A stretch of DNA of 13,256 bases. Origin: an uncultured Clostridia bacterium. GTDB lineage: Bacteria > Bacillota > Clostridia > Christensenellales > UBA1242. The stretch covers positions 1 to 13,256 of the forward strand of contig CANDFN010000023.1 of assembly GCA_947384015.1 (NCBI GenBank), in the 5' to 3' direction. Positions 12,094 to 13,256 of this stretch are shown piece after piece (within the stretch, counting starts at the first letter, position 1; each line of letters starts with the position of its first letter). A program made the translations under genes and the position numbers. The notes under the pieces were generated by a model that saw nothing but the letters and a program-made list of their open reading frames with translations, was not told the origin of the DNA and did not search any database.

Positions 12094-13098
12094 ATGCTAG
12101 ATATTAATATGTTAAAAGACAGTTATAAAGATGCTGTTAAATACGAAGAAAACCGCAAACAATTAGAAACTGAAGGAATGTTTTTTGTAGACCAAGACCC
12201 AGTTGAGGAAGGCAGTTACGAACCTCTTACAGAAGATTTTCCATTTATTCGCAAAGGCCTTACATGGACAATAAGATGCGCGATTTATAACTCAGTTTTA
12301 AACAAATATGCAAAAAAAATAAATAAAGAACTAACCAATTTAAAAATTGTTGGACAGGAGAACCTAAAAGGTTTAAAAGGCGCTATAATTACATGTAATC
12401 ATATAAGTAAAGTGGACAGTTTTGCTGTGCGTGAAGCTTGTAAAGAAAACATAATGTTTGTTGCGGCAGAGTTTAACAACTGGAAAGGCGCAATGGGCAA
12501 AATTTCTCGCAACACTGGTTACATCCCATTACCTGCAAATTTAAACTTAAAACTAATGCGCAAATTTAATGAAGCTATAAGTTATTATCTTAAAAAAGGT
12601 AAAAAAATATTAATTTACCCAGAGCAAGCAATGTGGAGAGAATTTACAAAACCTCGCCCACTTCAAAATGGTGCATTCCATTATGCCGTTATTAATAATG
12701 TTCCAATATTGCCTATGTTTATAACAATCAAATCTAAACCAAAACCAGCTGACGAACAAGGCAGAGCCAATTTTGGCGATTATACGCTTCATATCCTACC
12801 ACCAATTTATCCCAAACAAGAACTTACTGCAAAAGAAAATGAAAAGTATATGAAGCTAGAAAATTTCCACAGTTGCCAAGAATGTTACGAGAAAGTTTAT
12901 GGAGTAAAGCTTAAATATACAACAAAAAAAGAATTATGGAACAAGAACTTTGATGAATATAACCAATTTATAACAGATTTAACAAAACAAAAACAAACAA
13001 TTAAGCCTAGCGTTGCAACAAACGCTAAAAAGGCCAGCAAATCCGCAAAAAGCAAAATATCTGCTAAATCTGCAACAAAAAAGCCAATAAAAAAATAA
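12094..13098 (+). CDS. PlsC-like acyltransferase with Lys/Ser/Ala-rich C-terminal tail
   Basis: A 334-residue acyltransferase of the LPLAT superfamily. Motif I is TCNHISKVD (100-108), the canonical NHX4D with His103 and Asp108. GYIPLP (142-147) follows, then motif III as ILIYPEQAMWREFTKPRP (172-189, Glu177) and a motif IV-like VPILPMFIT (203-211). About 80 residues precede the domain (acidic, then a possible amphipathic/hydrophobic helix at 53-72). Residues about 297-334 are a low-complexity Lys/Ser/Ala tail with almost no acidic residues, resembling histone H1-like tails. Such a tail is unusual for PlsC and may bind anionic lipids, teichoic acid or nucleic acid. A Shine-Dalgarno AAGGA (12083-12087) lies at the end of the GT8 gene, and the two are translated from one mRNA. 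It is clearly related to the acyltransferase at 10375-11154 but too diverged to be a recent duplicate. Confidence 0.9.
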   Translation: MLDINMLKDSYKDAVKYEENRKQLETEGMFFVDQDPVEEGSYEPLTEDFPFIRKGLTWTIRCAIYNSVLNKYAKKINKELTNLKIVGQENLKGLKGAIITCNHISKVDSFAVREACKENIMFVAAEFNNWKGAMGKISRNTGYIPLPANLNLKLMRKFNEAISYYLKKGKKILIYPEQAMWREFTKPRPLQNGAFHYAVINNVPILPMFITIKSKPKPADEQGRANFGDYTLHILPPIYPKQELTAKENEKYMKLENFHSCQECYEKVYGVKLKYTTKKELWNKNFDEYNQFITDLTKQKQTIKPSVATNAKKASKSAKSKISAKSATKKPIKK

Positions 13099-13118
13099 AA
13101 GAGCGTTTGCTCTTTTTT
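13097..13118 (+). terminator. Terminator of the GT8-acyltransferase operon
   Basis: AAAAGAGC (13097-13104), loop GTTT, GCTCTTTT (13109-13116), continuing in a T6 tract (13113-13118). It starts on the last two bases of the TAA stop codon of the acyltransferase. Confidence 0.88.
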
Positions 13119-13153
13119 ATTTTAACTAATTGCTTTTAATTTGCCAAAAATCA

Positions 13154-13182
13154 TTGACAAACAAATCAATTATTGCTAATAT
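13154..13182 (+). promoter_or_regulatory. Promoter reading toward the right window edge
   Basis: TTGACA (13154-13159), 17 bp, and an extended -10 TGC-TAATAT (13174-13182; hexamer 13177-13182, 4/6 to consensus). The predicted +1 is A13188 or G13189. Whatever it transcribes begins in the last 68 bases of the window. Confidence 0.6.
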
Positions 13183-13188
13183 TATTTA

Positions 13189-13256
13189 GTATCGTATGGT
13201 ATACCTCTGCCTTACCAAGGCAAAGCACTACCATAGACGCAAAATGTCAACTGCAC
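13189..13256 (+). other. GC-richer segment with symmetric two-tier hairpin; possible start of a structured RNA
   Basis: Roughly half of these bases are G or C, well above the intergenic DNA around them. TATGGTA (13195-13201) pairs perfectly with TACCATA (13229-13235). Inside, TGCCTT (13208-13213) pairs with AAGGCA (13217-13222) around the loop ACC. Both stems are centred on base 13215, with a symmetric 6x6 internal loop. There is no T-tract, so it is not a terminator. It starts just after a predicted promoter. An RNA gene, a 5' leader structure or a protein-binding DNA palindrome are all possible. On the minus strand the centre imitates a tRNA-Thr anticodon arm but no full tRNA can be folded. 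The element may continue beyond the window. Confidence 0.4.

Noticed and set aside
400..13098. TGA read as Trp (Mollicutes-type code)
   Set aside because: All Trp codons are TGG and all genes are complete in the standard code. Absence of TGA alone is insufficient.
13191..13256. Bona fide tRNA gene on the minus strand
   Set aside because: The T-stem and acceptor stem do not pair, positions 14-15 of the D-loop are wrong and no GTTCGA is present. Kept only as a speculative tRNA-like finding.
13196..13256. Short open frame starting at ATG 13196 (MVYLCLTKAK...)
   Set aside because: It runs off the window after 20 codons, a second frame is equally open, and the codon choice is unlike the neighbours. 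It cannot be told from a structured RNA.

Overview
The window reads as ordinary chromosomal DNA from a strongly AT-rich, low-GC Gram-positive (Bacillota-like) bacterium. Evidence: AGGAGG-type Shine-Dalgarno sites, near-consensus TTGACA-17-TATAAT promoters, a lipobox lipoprotein, intrinsic terminators with clean T-tracts, and a glutamyl-tRNA synthetase with an extended N-terminus. The genetic code looks standard: Trp is TGG, and all 13 complete genes end in TAA or TAG. No IS element, prophage, CRISPR array or complete tRNA/rRNA was seen. I cannot name the species. An uncultured gut-type clostridial or bacillar lineage is a guess.

Left block, minus strand (1-2315): one promoter at 2322-2350 reads a membrane-anchored coiled-coil-like protein, then a lipoprotein, then gltX (glutamyl-tRNA synthetase, cut by the window edge). 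The first two overlap by one base. The gltX Shine-Dalgarno overlaps the lipoprotein stop codon, so the three look co-transcribed.

Divergent from it, plus strand (2478-4203): an SDR oxidoreductase and a 160-aa unknown form a two-gene operon that ends in a terminator, followed by a four-helix membrane protein. A bidirectional terminator separates this from a convergent 147-aa unknown (4214-4657, minus). That gene shares a divergent promoter region with an aldose-1-epimerase-like protein (4769-5863). Convergent to the epimerase is a P2-type Ca2+ ATPase (5913-8537, minus). Upstream of it lie an M16 zinc peptidase (8627-9838, minus) and a small Trp-rich membrane protein (9979-10215, minus).

Right block, plus strand (10375-13098): a PlsC-like acyltransferase with its own terminator, then an operon of a GT8 glycosyltransferase and a second, divergent PlsC-like acyltransferase with a Lys/Ser/Ala tail. 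This is the best candidate for a functional module (acylation and glycosylation of a membrane lipid or glycerol carrier). The last 70 bases are GC-richer and hold a promoter followed by a symmetric two-tier hairpin, possibly the start of a structured RNA.

The most notable signal is architectural. Genes with a Shine-Dalgarno have promoters placed for leaders of about 12-21 nt. Genes without one have promoters whose predicted +1 falls exactly on the A of the ATG (2315 minus, 2478 plus, 10375 plus) or about 4 nt before it (9838 minus), which implies leaderless mRNAs. At the other end of genes, four terminators carry the stop codon inside the hairpin loop.
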